This document shows positions 16,407 through 24,617 of a DNA stretch of 54,563 nt, piece by piece. The stretch's first letter is position 1. The number at the start of each line of letters is the position of its first letter. This DNA comes from Bordetella parapertussis. Its GTDB lineage: Bacteria; Pseudomonadota; Gammaproteobacteria; Burkholderiales; Burkholderiaceae_C. The position numbers and the translations under genes are program-made. The stretch is from contig CAMCNE010000002.1 of NCBI GenBank assembly GCA_945875935.1, forward strand, positions 1-54,563. Direction: 5' to 3'. The notes beneath the pieces were generated by a model, which made no database searches, was not told the origin of the DNA, and was given only the letters and a program-made list of their open reading frames with translations.

Positions 16407-18089
16407 TTGAATCTGCCCAATCCTGCTCTTGTTTCCCAGCGCGCCGTGCAGCGACTGCCTCGGTGGGCTCTGGTTCTGCTTTGCACAGCCTATGTTCTGC
16501 CTGGAGTCTTTGGCCGCGACCCCTGGCGCAACGCCGACGTCACGGCATTCGGTCTCATGTTCGGCATGGTCGAGGGCCGTGCCTCTTGGTGGAGTCCCTC
16601 GATCGGGGGCGTGACGGCCACTACAGCGCCGTTGCCCCACTGGCTTGGGGCCGGTTTCATTCGGCTGCTGGATCCCTGGCTTGATCCCGCCTTGGCAGCG
16701 AGGCTGCCGTTCGCTGCGCTCTTAGCAGCCGTCCTGGCGCTGACCTGGCTGGCCTCATATCACCTTGCTCGCAGCGAAGCGGCCCAGCCCGTGCCGTTTG
16801 CCTTCGGTGGCGAGGCCGTTCCCGCTGACTACGCTCGAGCCATCGCGGACGGTGCTTTGCTGGCATTGATTGCCAGCCTGGGGCTGCTCCAACTCGGGCA
16901 TGAGACAACTCCAGAACTGGCTCAACTCGCTTGTATTTCCTTGTTCACCTACGCGCTGGCGGCCAGTCCGATTCAACAGGGATGGCGGGCCAAGGCGGCG
17001 GTGATGATCGCATTGCCCGCGCTGGCCGCCAGTGGCGCACCAAGCATCGCCGTTGCGCTCGGTCTCACGGGTGCCGTGATCTGTGCCAAGTCCACCTACA
17101 GCAAGGTGCGCAAGTTCTTCCCCTGGGTGTTGATGGCCATGGCACTGGCGATGACCGTCAGTTCAGCTCTGGAACTGTGGACTTGGCAATTGAGCGGCAT
17201 GCGCAAGCCCGAACAGATTCTGGCGGTTGCTCGGCAGTGGGCTTGGTTTCTGTGGCCGGCATGGCCTATGGTGATTTGGACCCTGTGGCAGTGGCGCCGT
17301 CAAATACTGCACCGCCACATTGCAGTGCCTTTGGGTTGCGCTGCAGTCACGTCCGTGGCGAGTCTGATGTGCGGTGGGGTCGATCGGGTGCTGATGCTGT
17401 CTCTTCCAGCTTGGGCGCTACTGGCCGCCTTTGCGCTACCGACATTCAAGCGCAGCACTGCTGCAGCGATCGACTGGTTTTCGGTATTTTTCTTCAGCGT
17501 TTGCGCCATCGTGATCTGGGTGATTTACGCCGCGCTGCAAACGGGCATTCCAGAGCCCACCGCGCGAAATGTGATCAAGCTTGCACCCGGATTTGCTTCA
17601 GTCTTCTCGGCAAGCTCGCTGGCTTTGGCGGTTGCGGGCAGCCTTGCTTGGCTGTGGCTGGTGCGCTGGCGTACCGGGCGCAACCAGCATGCACTTTGGA
17701 AAAGCCTTGTCCTTCCGGCGAGCGGCGTGGCTTTGTGCTGGCTGTTGCTGATGACACTGATGCTGCCCTTGGTCGACTACGCAAGAAGCTTCCGCCCCTT
17801 GGTCAATCGGATTGCCAAGCATGTGCCGCTGAATGAATGCATAGCAACACCAAAGATACCCCGAAGCTTGCAAGCTTCTTTAGAGTACTTCGGCCCGTTT
17901 CAAATAGATGGCGCGATGGGCGCATCGGCCAGCGCCTGCGAGTACATGATTCAGATCGAACCGCGCCGCGAAAAAAGAGTCGCTCCCGAAGGATGGGTGC
18001 GACTCGCGCGCGTGTCGCTGCCAACCGACCGCACGGACTGGACGGTGATCTACCGCCGCGAATCGACTGCAGCCAAGCCAAAGCGTTGA
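16407..18089 (+). CDS. Polytopic membrane protein, ArnT-like glycosyltransferase candidate
   Basis: Large inner-membrane protein of 560 residues with about ten hydrophobic segments spread to roughly residue 455 and a soluble C-terminal domain. The first periplasmic loop reads FGRDPWRNADVTAFG, reminiscent of the acidic loop of ArnT/PMT-type (GT-C) glycosyltransferases, but the acidic pair is weak, so this is only a suggestion. The frame starts with TTG; the nearest upstream ATG (16376) is out of frame and stops quickly. The gene converges on phoR. Substrate unknown. Confidence 0.75.
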   Translation: MNLPNPALVSQRAVQRLPRWALVLLCTAYVLPGVFGRDPWRNADVTAFGLMFGMVEGRASWWSPSIGGVTATTAPLPHWLGAGFIRLLDPWLDPALAARLPFAALLAAVLALTWLASYHLARSEAAQPVPFAFGGEAVPADYARAIADGALLALIASLGLLQLGHETTPELAQLACISLFTYALAASPIQQGWRAKAAVMIALPALAASGAPSIAVALGLTGAVICAKSTYSKVRKFFPWVLMAMALAMTVSSALELWTWQLSGMRKPEQILAVARQWAWFLWPAWPMVIWTLWQWRRQILHRHIAVPLGCAAVTSVASLMCGGVDRVLMLSLPAWALLAAFALPTFKRSTAAAIDWFSVFFFSVCAIVIWVIYAALQTGIPEPTARNVIKLAPGFASVFSASSLALAVAGSLAWLWLVRWRTGRNQHALWKSLVLPASGVALCWLLLMTLMLPLVDYARSFRPLVNRIAKHVPLNECIATPKIPRSLQASLEYFGPFQIDGAMGASASACEYMIQIEPRREKRVAPEGWVRLARVSLPTDRTDWTVIYRRESTAAKPKR

Positions 18090-18125
18090 GTCAACACCGA
18101 CCCGCTCGCCAAATCGCACGGTCAC

Positions 18126-19526
18126 TCAGCGCGTGTTAGTGCTGGCCTCTTGCGGCACGTCCATAACGGAACGGTCCACTTCTCCCACTTGAACTCCGGG
18201 GATCGCAGCACGAACTCGAGCGGCCGGGAAAAGCAACCTGAAACTCGAGCCGTTGCCCGGATCACTGCGAATTTCAAGCTCACCGCCGTGCCTTTGCACA
18301 ACATGCTTGACGATGGACAGGCCGAGCCCGGTTCCTCCCGTGTCACGCGAACGGCTCCCATCGACACGGTAAAAACGTTCCGTCAAACGCTGCACATGCT
18401 CGGGAGCAATGCCGATACCCGTGTCGCGAACGTCCAGTTCTCCGGTTCCGTCGGGGCGTATGGACCAAACCACCTTCACCGAGCCGCCTACCGGGGTGTA
18501 TCGGATGGCATTCGTTACAAGATTCGCAATGGCGCTGTGCAGTTCAGACTCAGAACCCGCGATCAGATCGCTAGCTCCATCGCCCGTGCTCGGGCTCTCG
18601 CAAACCAAGGTGTGCCGCCCCGCTGACAGGGCTTCGGCTGCCACGCGAACCTGAACCAAAACCTGCTGCACTGACACCCATCGATCGGCGGGTGGTCTCG
18701 GGCTGCCTTCGAGTTGAGCGAGTGTCAGGAGGTCGCCAACCAGCAGGTGCATGCGACGAGTTTGTTGCGCCATCAATTCGTTGACTCGACGCCTTTCGAC
18801 CTCTGTCAACTGCAGGCTTGACATGGTTTCAATGAACCCGGACAGAACCGTCAGCGGGGTACGAATTTCATGTGAGACGTTAGCCACGAAACTTCGGCGC
18901 ATGCTGTCGTTTCGTTCACGCTCGGTGATGTCCTGCGACAAGACCAGTCTCATGCCATCGCCATAAGGCCGAACAGCCACCGAAACCGTCCCGCGCAATC
19001 CAGGGCCTGGGAAGATCACCGGCTCGTCGAAGACCCCGGCCTGCATATAGGCCACAAATGCTGGCTCGCGAACGAGATTGGTGACCGGCTGCATCCGGTC
19101 GCGATGGGGATCTAACCCGAACTGATCAGCTGCGACGGAATTGCACCACTCGATCTGATCATTCGAATCCAGCAACATCACGCCATTAGGTGAGGCCTCG
19201 ATCGCTGAGAGAAATTGATCCAACCGAGTCTGTTCGAAATCCACCCGATTTTCGAGTGTCCTCAAAGAGCGCTCGACCCGTTGGCCCACCTCGCCCCAAA
19301 AACCCACTTCGCGTGGAGCGGGTTCCGGGTTCTGTTGCTGAAGCCATCTGATGAAGCGCTGCGCACGCAAAACATCCACCGAGGTGTAGGCCAGCGCGCC
19401 GGCGAGAGATCCAACCACCACGCCTATCGCAGGCGCGTGCCACCACTGACCGACCAAGCCACCAAACGAGGCAGCCAGTAGCACAGACAGCAACGCTGCC
19501 AGCAGGCGTGGGAACAACCAGTCCAT
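18126..19526 (-). CDS. phoR: Phosphate regulon sensor histidine kinase PhoR
   Basis: Inner-membrane kinase that phosphorylates PhoB when phosphate is scarce, governed by the Pst transporter and PhoU. The 466 residues have two N-terminal membrane helices (about 5-50), a charged linker, a PAS domain (about 105-200), the dimerisation/phosphoacceptor site SHEIRTPL (His219), and the ATP-binding N box (ANLVTNAIRYTP), G1 (VRDTGIGIAPE) and G2 (GTGLGLSIVKHV) motifs. It lies 23 nt after phoB, the last gene of the pst-pho cluster. Confidence 0.97.
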   Translation of the reverse strand: MDWLFPRLLAALLSVLLAASFGGLVGQWWHAPAIGVVVGSLAGALAYTSVDVLRAQRFIRWLQQQNPEPAPREVGFWGEVGQRVERSLRTLENRVDFEQTRLDQFLSAIEASPNGVMLLDSNDQIEWCNSVAADQFGLDPHRDRMQPVTNLVREPAFVAYMQAGVFDEPVIFPGPGLRGTVSVAVRPYGDGMRLVLSQDITERERNDSMRRSFVANVSHEIRTPLTVLSGFIETMSSLQLTEVERRRVNELMAQQTRRMHLLVGDLLTLAQLEGSPRPPADRWVSVQQVLVQVRVAAEALSAGRHTLVCESPSTGDGASDLIAGSESELHSAIANLVTNAIRYTPVGGSVKVVWSIRPDGTGELDVRDTGIGIAPEHVQRLTERFYRVDGSRSRDTGGTGLGLSIVKHVVQRHGGELEIRSDPGNGSSFRLLFPAARVRAAIPGVQVGEVDRSVMDVPQEASTNTR

Positions 19527-19549
19527 CGATGAGCTTGATCGCCCCGAGG

Positions 19550-20251
19550 TCAGCTTGCAGCCACCTGCATCTGTTGGGTGAGGCGATAACCTGCGCCACG
19601 AACGGTTTCGATCATCCGTGAGCAGCCCACTGGGTCAAGCGCCTCTCGCAGGCGTTTGACGTGGACGTCTACTGTGCGCTCCTCGATGAAAACATGGTCG
19701 CCCCACACCCTGTCCAACAGTTGCGCACGGCTGTGAACGCGCTCGGGATGCGTCATTAAAAAGTGCAGCAACCTGAATTCGGTCGGCCCGATACGCACTT
19801 CAAGGTCATTCTTGGACACACGACGGGTTGCGGGATCCAACTGCAAACCACCCACGTCCACCATGGTGTCAAGGGCCTCAGGCGCCTTGCGTCTGAGAAC
19901 GGCGCGAATGCGAGCCAGCAATTCATTGGTCGAGAAAGGCTTCGTGAGGTAGTCGTCCGCACCAGCATCCAGACCAGAGATCATGTCGCCTTCTTCCGCT
20001 CGGGCCGTCAGCATGATGATGGGCAGTTCACGGGTACGCGACTGGCCACGCCAGCGTTTGGCCAGCACCAGCCCAGACTGCCCGGGCAGCATCCAGTCCA
20101 GAACCACCAGGTCGGGCAACACGCCATCCACCTCAACCTGTGCCTGATCGGCAGTGGCCGCAATCGTCACGTCGTAGCCGGCATGGCGCAGGTTGATGGA
20201 TATCAACTCGGCAATCGCTGACTCGTCTTCAACCACCAAAACGCGGCTCAT
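19550..20251 (-). CDS. phoB: Phosphate regulon response regulator PhoB
   Basis: OmpR-family transcription factor that binds Pho boxes. The 233 residues begin with a receiver domain: acidic pocket VVEDE, phosphoacceptor Asp52 in VLDWMLPG, and the conserved Thr and Lys in MLTARAEEG and YLTKPFS. A winged-helix effector domain follows (IGPTEFRLLHFLMTHPERVHSRAQLLDRVWG, VDVHVKRLREALDP). The two divergent Pho-box arrays at 23.9-24.0 kb are its likely targets. Confidence 0.98.
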   Translation of the reverse strand: MSRVLVVEDESAIAELISINLRHAGYDVTIAATADQAQVEVDGVLPDLVVLDWMLPGQSGLVLAKRWRGQSRTRELPIIMLTARAEEGDMISGLDAGADDYLTKPFSTNELLARIRAVLRRKAPEALDTMVDVGGLQLDPATRRVSKNDLEVRIGPTEFRLLHFLMTHPERVHSRAQLLDRVWGDHVFIEERTVDVHVKRLREALDPVGCSRMIETVRGAGYRLTQQMQVAAS

Positions 20252-20273
20252 CTTTGTATCCTCAAAGCTTTTG

Positions 20274-20981
20274 TCATCGCATCAGCGTTTCAACAGCTTC
20301 CACCGAGCTGTGTCGCACATCCGTGCCCTTGACGATGTAAATGATCTGCTCGGCGAGGTTCTTGGCGTGATCCCCGACCCGTTCAATCGCCTTCGCGACA
20401 AACACGAGATCAATGCTCGACGAAATCGTGCGGGGATCTTCCATCATGAAGGTGATGAGCTTGCGCATCAGCCCCTCAAATTCCTGATCGATCTGATCGT
20501 CTTGCTTCAAGACTTCGAGCGCCTTGTCCACGTCGAGGCGGGCGAAAGCATCAAGCGCTTTCCTCAAGAGCGCGATGGCGAGATCAGACTCGAACTTCAA
20601 GTCCTCGACAGGCAAGCGAAGCCGGCTCGACATGCCCGCGCTGATCAGGCGCTGCACCGTTCGCGCGATGCGCGCGGCTTCGTCCCCGACACGCTCCAGA
20701 TTGGCAATACTTTTGCTAACGGCGATCAACAGACGCAAATCGCGAGCCGTGGGCTGACGCCTTGCAAGGATTCTTGAAAGATCACGATCAATCTCGACTT
20801 CAGCAGCATTGACCGTCTCTTCGCGAGCCAGCACTTGAGCCGCGGTAGCCTCACTGAAATTGGTGAGCGCATAGATGGCCTGCGCAACCTGGGACTCCAC
20901 CAGCCCACCCATCTCCAGCACGCGCGTCGAGATACCGCTCAGCTCGGCATCAAATTGTGCTGACAAATGCTTTTCCGTCAT
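20274..20981 (-). CDS. phoU: Phosphate signalling protein PhoU
   Basis: Peripheral metal-binding protein that links the Pst transporter to PhoR and keeps the Pho regulon off in high phosphate. The 235 residues form two repeats of a three-helix bundle with the E/DxxxD metal motifs: ERVGDEAARIARTVQ in the first and ERVGDHAKNLAEQIIYIVKG in the second. It sits between pstB and phoB in the same direction. Confidence 0.97.
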   Translation of the reverse strand: MTEKHLSAQFDAELSGISTRVLEMGGLVESQVAQAIYALTNFSEATAAQVLAREETVNAAEVEIDRDLSRILARRQPTARDLRLLIAVSKSIANLERVGDEAARIARTVQRLISAGMSSRLRLPVEDLKFESDLAIALLRKALDAFARLDVDKALEVLKQDDQIDQEFEGLMRKLITFMMEDPRTISSSIDLVFVAKAIERVGDHAKNLAEQIIYIVKGTDVRHSSVEAVETLMR

Positions 20982-21012
20982 GGCTTACCAATCAAATACA
21001 AACGCATGTTAT

Positions 21013-21798
21013 TTATCCAAACCGGCCGGTTATATAGTCTTCCGTTTCTTTCCGCTTTGGCTTCATGAAGATATCAGAGGTGGCGCCCACCTCCATCAAA
21101 TCACCTAAATACATGTACGCCGTATAGTCGGAACACCGCGCTGCTTGCTGCATGTTGTGAGTCACGATAAGAACGGTGTAGTCCGACTTCAACTCATGGA
21201 TCAATTCTTCAATCTTCCCTGTGGAAATCGGGTCAAGTGCCGAACAAGGCTCGTCAAGCAACAGAATCTCTGGTTTGATCGCGACCGCCCTTGCAATGCA
21301 AAGCCTTTGCTGTTGCCCGCCCGACAGGCCAGAACCGCTCTGGTTAAGTTTGTCTTTGACTTCGGACCATAGCGCGCCTTTTTTGAGCGCCCATTCAACG
21401 CGCTCGTCCATCTCTACACGCGTCAGTTTTTCAAACAGTCGGACGCCGAAAGCGATATTTTCATAAATAGACATTGGGAATGGAGTCGGCTTCTGAAAAA
21501 CCATTCCTACCTTCGCACGAATCAGCGAGATATCAAGCTTCGAACGGATCACGTCCTCGCCATCAATAAATATTTCCCCCTCAGCGCGCTGCTCCGGATA
21601 AAGCTCGAACATTCGGTTGAAAGTTCGAAGCAAGGTGGACTTGCCACATCCAGAAGGCCCGATGAATGCAGTCACCTTTTTTTCGGGAATCTCTAACGAA
21701 ATATCTTTGAGGGCGTGAAATTTCCCGTAATAAAAATTCAGGTTCTTGACCGAAATTTTCATCTTTTCAATTTCTGAAGAACTAGGCTTGGTTTCCAT
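21013..21798 (-). CDS. pstB: Phosphate ABC transporter ATP-binding protein PstB
   Basis: ATPase of the high-affinity phosphate importer PstSCAB. The ATG at 21798 has GGAG about 9 nt upstream and gives 261 residues; a TTG five codons earlier is less likely. Walker A GPSGCGKS (47-54), the PstB-typical MVFQKPTPFPMSIYENIAFG, signature LSGGQQQR, Walker B ILLLDEPCSALDP and the His-loop IVTHNMQQAARCSDYTA are intact. The DNA is clearly more AT-rich than its flanks (24 G/C in 21661-21720). Confidence 0.98.
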   Translation of the reverse strand: METKPSSSEIEKMKISVKNLNFYYGKFHALKDISLEIPEKKVTAFIGPSGCGKSTLLRTFNRMFELYPEQRAEGEIFIDGEDVIRSKLDISLIRAKVGMVFQKPTPFPMSIYENIAFGVRLFEKLTRVEMDERVEWALKKGALWSEVKDKLNQSGSGLSGGQQQRLCIARAVAIKPEILLLDEPCSALDPISTGKIEELIHELKSDYTVLIVTHNMQQAARCSDYTAYMYLGDLMEVGATSDIFMKPKRKETEDYITGRFG

Positions 21799-21816
21799 AA
21801 TAAGCCACTCCAATAT

Positions 21817-22692
21817 TTATTTTTTATTTGCGAACAAGAAGCGCGCTGCAATGTTCAGCATCAACACGCCAAAGGTAATTATAAAAACTCCGGCCCACGC
21901 CAGCTTTTGCCAGTTCTCGTATGGACTCAATGCAAACTTGAAAATAGTGACCGGCAGACTTGCCGTGGGCTCTGAAAGACTCGATGACCAGAACTGATTG
22001 GACAGTGCCGTGAAGAGCAAGGGAGCCGTTTCGCCTGAAATTCTTGCAACGGCCAGGAGAATTCCCGTGATGACCCCGGCGCGAGCAGACTTCAAGGTGA
22101 TGCTCAATATCACCTTCCATTTTGGCGTGCCCAGGGCATAGGCGGCTTCTCGCAGCGCTCCCGGGATCAAAGACAACATGTTTTCTGTTGTCCGTATCAC
22201 CACAGGAATGACAATCAAAGACAACGCCAGAATTCCCGCGTAGGCCGAGAAATGTTTCGAGGGTGCTACGACTGCGGCGTAAATGAACAGCCCCACGACG
22301 ATTGATGGCGCAGACAACAAAATGTCATTGATGAATCTGGTGAGTTCACCCAGCCAAGTCTTTTGACCATATTCGACCAGATAAATCCCAGCAAGCACTC
22401 CAATCGGAGTACCCAGGAGTGTGGCCAATGCCACCATGACCAATGAACCTGCAATCGCATTGAGCAACCCGCCGGTTTCAGCCATCGGCGGTGGCGTCAT
22501 CTCGGTAAAAACAGCGAGACTCAACCCACCCAAACCCAGATAAATGGTTTCGATCAGGATCCACGCCAACCAAAACAAACCAAATGCCATCGCACAAACA
22601 CATGCCATCAAGGCGACGGCATTTGTCAACTTTCTGCGCTTGTGCATGGCAAGCCGGGACATCTGCAATTCAGCAGCGGCGCTCATGCTCAT
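21817..22692 (-). CDS. pstA: Phosphate ABC transporter permease PstA
   Basis: One of the two membrane subunits of the phosphate importer. The 291 residues have about six membrane helices and the permease EAA-type loop (EAAYALGTPKWKVILSITL). The family segments SAPSIVVGLFIYAAVV and ARISGETAPLLFTAL are also present. Its ATG overlaps the pstC stop by 4 nt (ATGA), so the two are translationally coupled; pstB follows after 18 nt. Confidence 0.97.
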   Translation of the reverse strand: MSMSAAAELQMSRLAMHKRRKLTNAVALMACVCAMAFGLFWLAWILIETIYLGLGGLSLAVFTEMTPPPMAETGGLLNAIAGSLVMVALATLLGTPIGVLAGIYLVEYGQKTWLGELTRFINDILLSAPSIVVGLFIYAAVVAPSKHFSAYAGILALSLIVIPVVIRTTENMLSLIPGALREAAYALGTPKWKVILSITLKSARAGVITGILLAVARISGETAPLLFTALSNQFWSSSLSEPTASLPVTIFKFALSPYENWQKLAWAGVFIITFGVLMLNIAARFLFANKK

Positions 22693-23708
22693 GATTTCCC
22701 CCCCTCATTTTTTCGAAGGCGATTAAGCATCAGCTTTGACATCGCAAGAACGATGAAAGTGATCAAAAACAGCACAAGGCCCAAATACATGAGCGAAGCT
22801 TGATGCAGCCCAGGATCGGCTTCAGCGAATTCGTTGGCCAGCGCGGAGGTGATGCTATTGGCAGCCTCGAACAAGGACAGACTGTTTAGCTGGTTGAAGT
22901 TGCCAATGACGAAAGTCACCGCCATCGTCTCTCCGATGGCCCGACCCAATCCCAGCATGATCCCGCCAACAACGCCAGTCTTGGTAAACGGAAGCACGAC
23001 CTTGGAGACCACCTCCCAAGTCGTAGATCCCAATGCGTATGCCGACTCCTTCAGCATGGGAGGAGTCACCTCGAATACGTCCCTCATCACCGATGCGATA
23101 AAGGGAATGATCATGATTGCCAAAATGATCCCTGCCGACAGTATTCCAATACCAACCGGGGAGCCAGAGACGAGAACTCTCAGATACGGCACGTCCCCAA
23201 ATAGTCCCTGAAGAGGTAATTGAACATACTTAACGAGCACTGGACTGAAAACCAGCAATCCCCACATGCCATAAACGATCGATGGGACTGCCGCGAGCAG
23301 TTCAATTGCGATACCCAAAGGGCGCCTCAGCCATCCTGGAGATAATTCGGTTAGAAAAAGAGCGATACCAAAACTCACCGGCACAGCGATCACCAACGCG
23401 ATGATCGAGGTTATCACGGTGCCATAAATCATCACCAAGCCACCAAACTTGTTTTGAACAGGATCCCACTCTGAATGCCAAAGGAATGAAAGCCCATACT
23501 CCGCAATGGCAGGCCATGCACCAATCACCAAAGAACCGATGATTGCGAACAAAAGCAACAATGTCAGGATGGCCGCACTGTGAGCAAGACCCGAGAAAAC
23601 CTTGTCAATCCAAACCGGCGACTCCTTCATTGAAGGCGGTCGCCGCATCGGTTCCCGACGCTCCAAAGAAAAGCCCTCAGCACGATGATCAGAAATTACG
23701 GATGACAC
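22689..23708 (-). CDS. pstC: Phosphate ABC transporter permease PstC
   Basis: Partner membrane subunit of PstA. I chose the GTG at 23708 because a strong GGGAGGGG lies just upstream at proper spacing; an ATG at 23726 would include that SD inside the coding region. The 339 residues have an N-terminal helix (about 40-65), then the permease domain with LAAVPSIVYGMWGLLVFSP, the EAA loop (ESAYALGSTTWEVVSKVVLP) and GLGRAIGETMAVTFVIG. It is the first gene of the cluster; pstS, normally just upstream, is not in the window. Confidence 0.96.
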   Translation of the reverse strand: MSSVISDHRAEGFSLERREPMRRPPSMKESPVWIDKVFSGLAHSAAILTLLLLFAIIGSLVIGAWPAIAEYGLSFLWHSEWDPVQNKFGGLVMIYGTVITSIIALVIAVPVSFGIALFLTELSPGWLRRPLGIAIELLAAVPSIVYGMWGLLVFSPVLVKYVQLPLQGLFGDVPYLRVLVSGSPVGIGILSAGIILAIMIIPFIASVMRDVFEVTPPMLKESAYALGSTTWEVVSKVVLPFTKTGVVGGIMLGLGRAIGETMAVTFVIGNFNQLNSLSLFEAANSITSALANEFAEADPGLHQASLMYLGLVLFLITFIVLAMSKLMLNRLRKNEGGKS

Positions 23709-23903
23709 GGTTCCCCTCCCAAGCATCAGGACCGCCCGACGGCCCCAAGAATGAAACAAAAGGAGCGCCACTCATCCACCGGGTTCGATGATGACTCTCA
23801 TGGCTTCGGTCACGCTCGAAGCCTCAACACCCTCGAGTACAACGGTCTGATCTCGTCAACTGACAGCGTTAGCGACTGCTACATCAGACTTGCACTCCGT
23901 CTT
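23709..23903 (-). other. Untranslated leader of the pst operon
   Basis: If transcription starts about 7 nt after the -10 at 23904-23909, the pstC message has a leader of nearly 190 nt. It can form a perfect 7-bp hairpin (23802-23808 with 23817-23823, GGCTTCG/CGAAGCC, 8-nt loop) without a T-run. A 9-codon mini-ORF (ATG at 23801 to TGA at 23772) begins directly after it. I see no other gene here. Whether the mini-ORF is translated is unknown. Confidence 0.3.
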
Positions 23904-23959
23904 AATGTAGTCCCTGCCCATGTCAAGCCCATGACAAGCCCATGAAGCGATGACGACAG
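23904..23959 (-). promoter_or_regulatory. PhoB-box array and -10 of the pstCAB-phoUBR operon
   Basis: Read on the minus strand, four 7-mers stand at an exact 11-bp period: CTGTCGT, GCTTCAT, TTGTCAT, TTGACAT, separated by catc, gggc and gggc. This matches the Pho-box layout (CTGTCAT, 4-nt spacer, repeat). The last repeat ends 10 nt before TACATT (23909-23904), the normal position of the -10 in Pho-dependent promoters, where the box replaces the -35. Confidence 0.8.
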
Positions 23960-23967
23960 TCTGGTTC

Positions 23968-23984
23968 GTGATGTTTTGCATCAC
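23968..23984. repeat. Inverted repeat midway between the two Pho-box arrays
   Basis: GTGATG (23968-23973), TTTTG, CATCAC (23979-23984): a perfect 6-bp inverted repeat almost exactly at the centre of the gap between the opposed arrays. It may be an operator or chance. Confidence 0.35.
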
Positions 23985-23989
23985 TGGCG

Positions 23990-24034
23990 TTGTCATTCGG
24001 TATTCACCCGCTTGTCATGGGGCGCCGCTAGCCT
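23990..24034 (+). promoter_or_regulatory. PhoB-box array and -10 of the FAS1 lipoprotein gene
   Basis: On the plus strand three 7-mers at 11-bp period, TTGTCAT, TATTCAC, TTGTCAT (23990-24018), match the Pho-box layout. A weak -10, TAGCCT (24029-24034), follows exactly 10 nt after the array, the same geometry as on the pst side. The expected start near 24041 leaves about 50 nt before the ATG at 24091. Confidence 0.7.
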
Positions 24035-24090
24035 AAGCTTTTGCCACGGTAGGGGTTCGCACCTCTTCAGACTATCTCTCGGAAACCTAA

Positions 24091-24576
24091 ATGTTGATTC
24101 GGAAATTGCGTGTTATCGCGAGCATTACAGCATTGAGCATTGCCGGCTGTGCCACGCCGCCTGCGCCAAAAACCATCTCGGAAACGGTCGCCGATTACCC
24201 TCAATTGTCGACGCTGAAGAAACTCATCAATGACGCGGGTCTCACCGAGACTCTGAAGGAGACGGGGCCATACACCCTCTTCGCTCCGACGAACGACGCA
24301 TTCAAGGCTGTGCCAGCCAAGACCCTTGATGGCTTGGCCAAGGACCGGGCAGCGCTCATTTCACTGATGAGTTACCACGTGCTGCAGGGAAAGATCGAAA
24401 CCTCGCAGTTCAAGGAAGGTCCGACCAAAACGGTCCAAGGCGCTTCCGTGGAGATCTACAGGGCAGGACCTTACGTCACCGTGGGCGAGTCGATGGTGAC
24501 TGTTGCCGATGTAGAGGCGAACAACGGTGTGGTGCAGATCATCGACCGCGTGCTAGTTCCACCGACCAAGAAGTAA
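24091..24576 (+). CDS. FAS1 (fasciclin) domain lipoprotein, probably PhoB-regulated
   Basis: Small envelope protein of 161 residues. The N-terminus is a lipoprotein signal (MLIRKLRVIASITALSIAGC, lipid-accepting Cys20). A single fasciclin domain follows: LSTLKKLINDAGLTETLKE, the H1-like GPYTLFAPTNDAFKAVP, a central YHVLQGK and the closing NGVVQIIDRVLVPP. FAS1 domains usually mediate adhesion or protein contacts; the partner here is unknown. It is divergent from pstC and preceded by its own Pho-box array, so I infer induction by phosphate starvation. Confidence 0.9.
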   Translation: MLIRKLRVIASITALSIAGCATPPAPKTISETVADYPQLSTLKKLINDAGLTETLKETGPYTLFAPTNDAFKAVPAKTLDGLAKDRAALISLMSYHVLQGKIETSQFKEGPTKTVQGASVEIYRAGPYVTVGESMVTVADVEANNGVVQIIDRVLVPPTKK

Positions 24577-24617
24577 GTCGCCCCACGGGTCAGATGTTCG
24601 CCACGGCCTGGCTTGAC

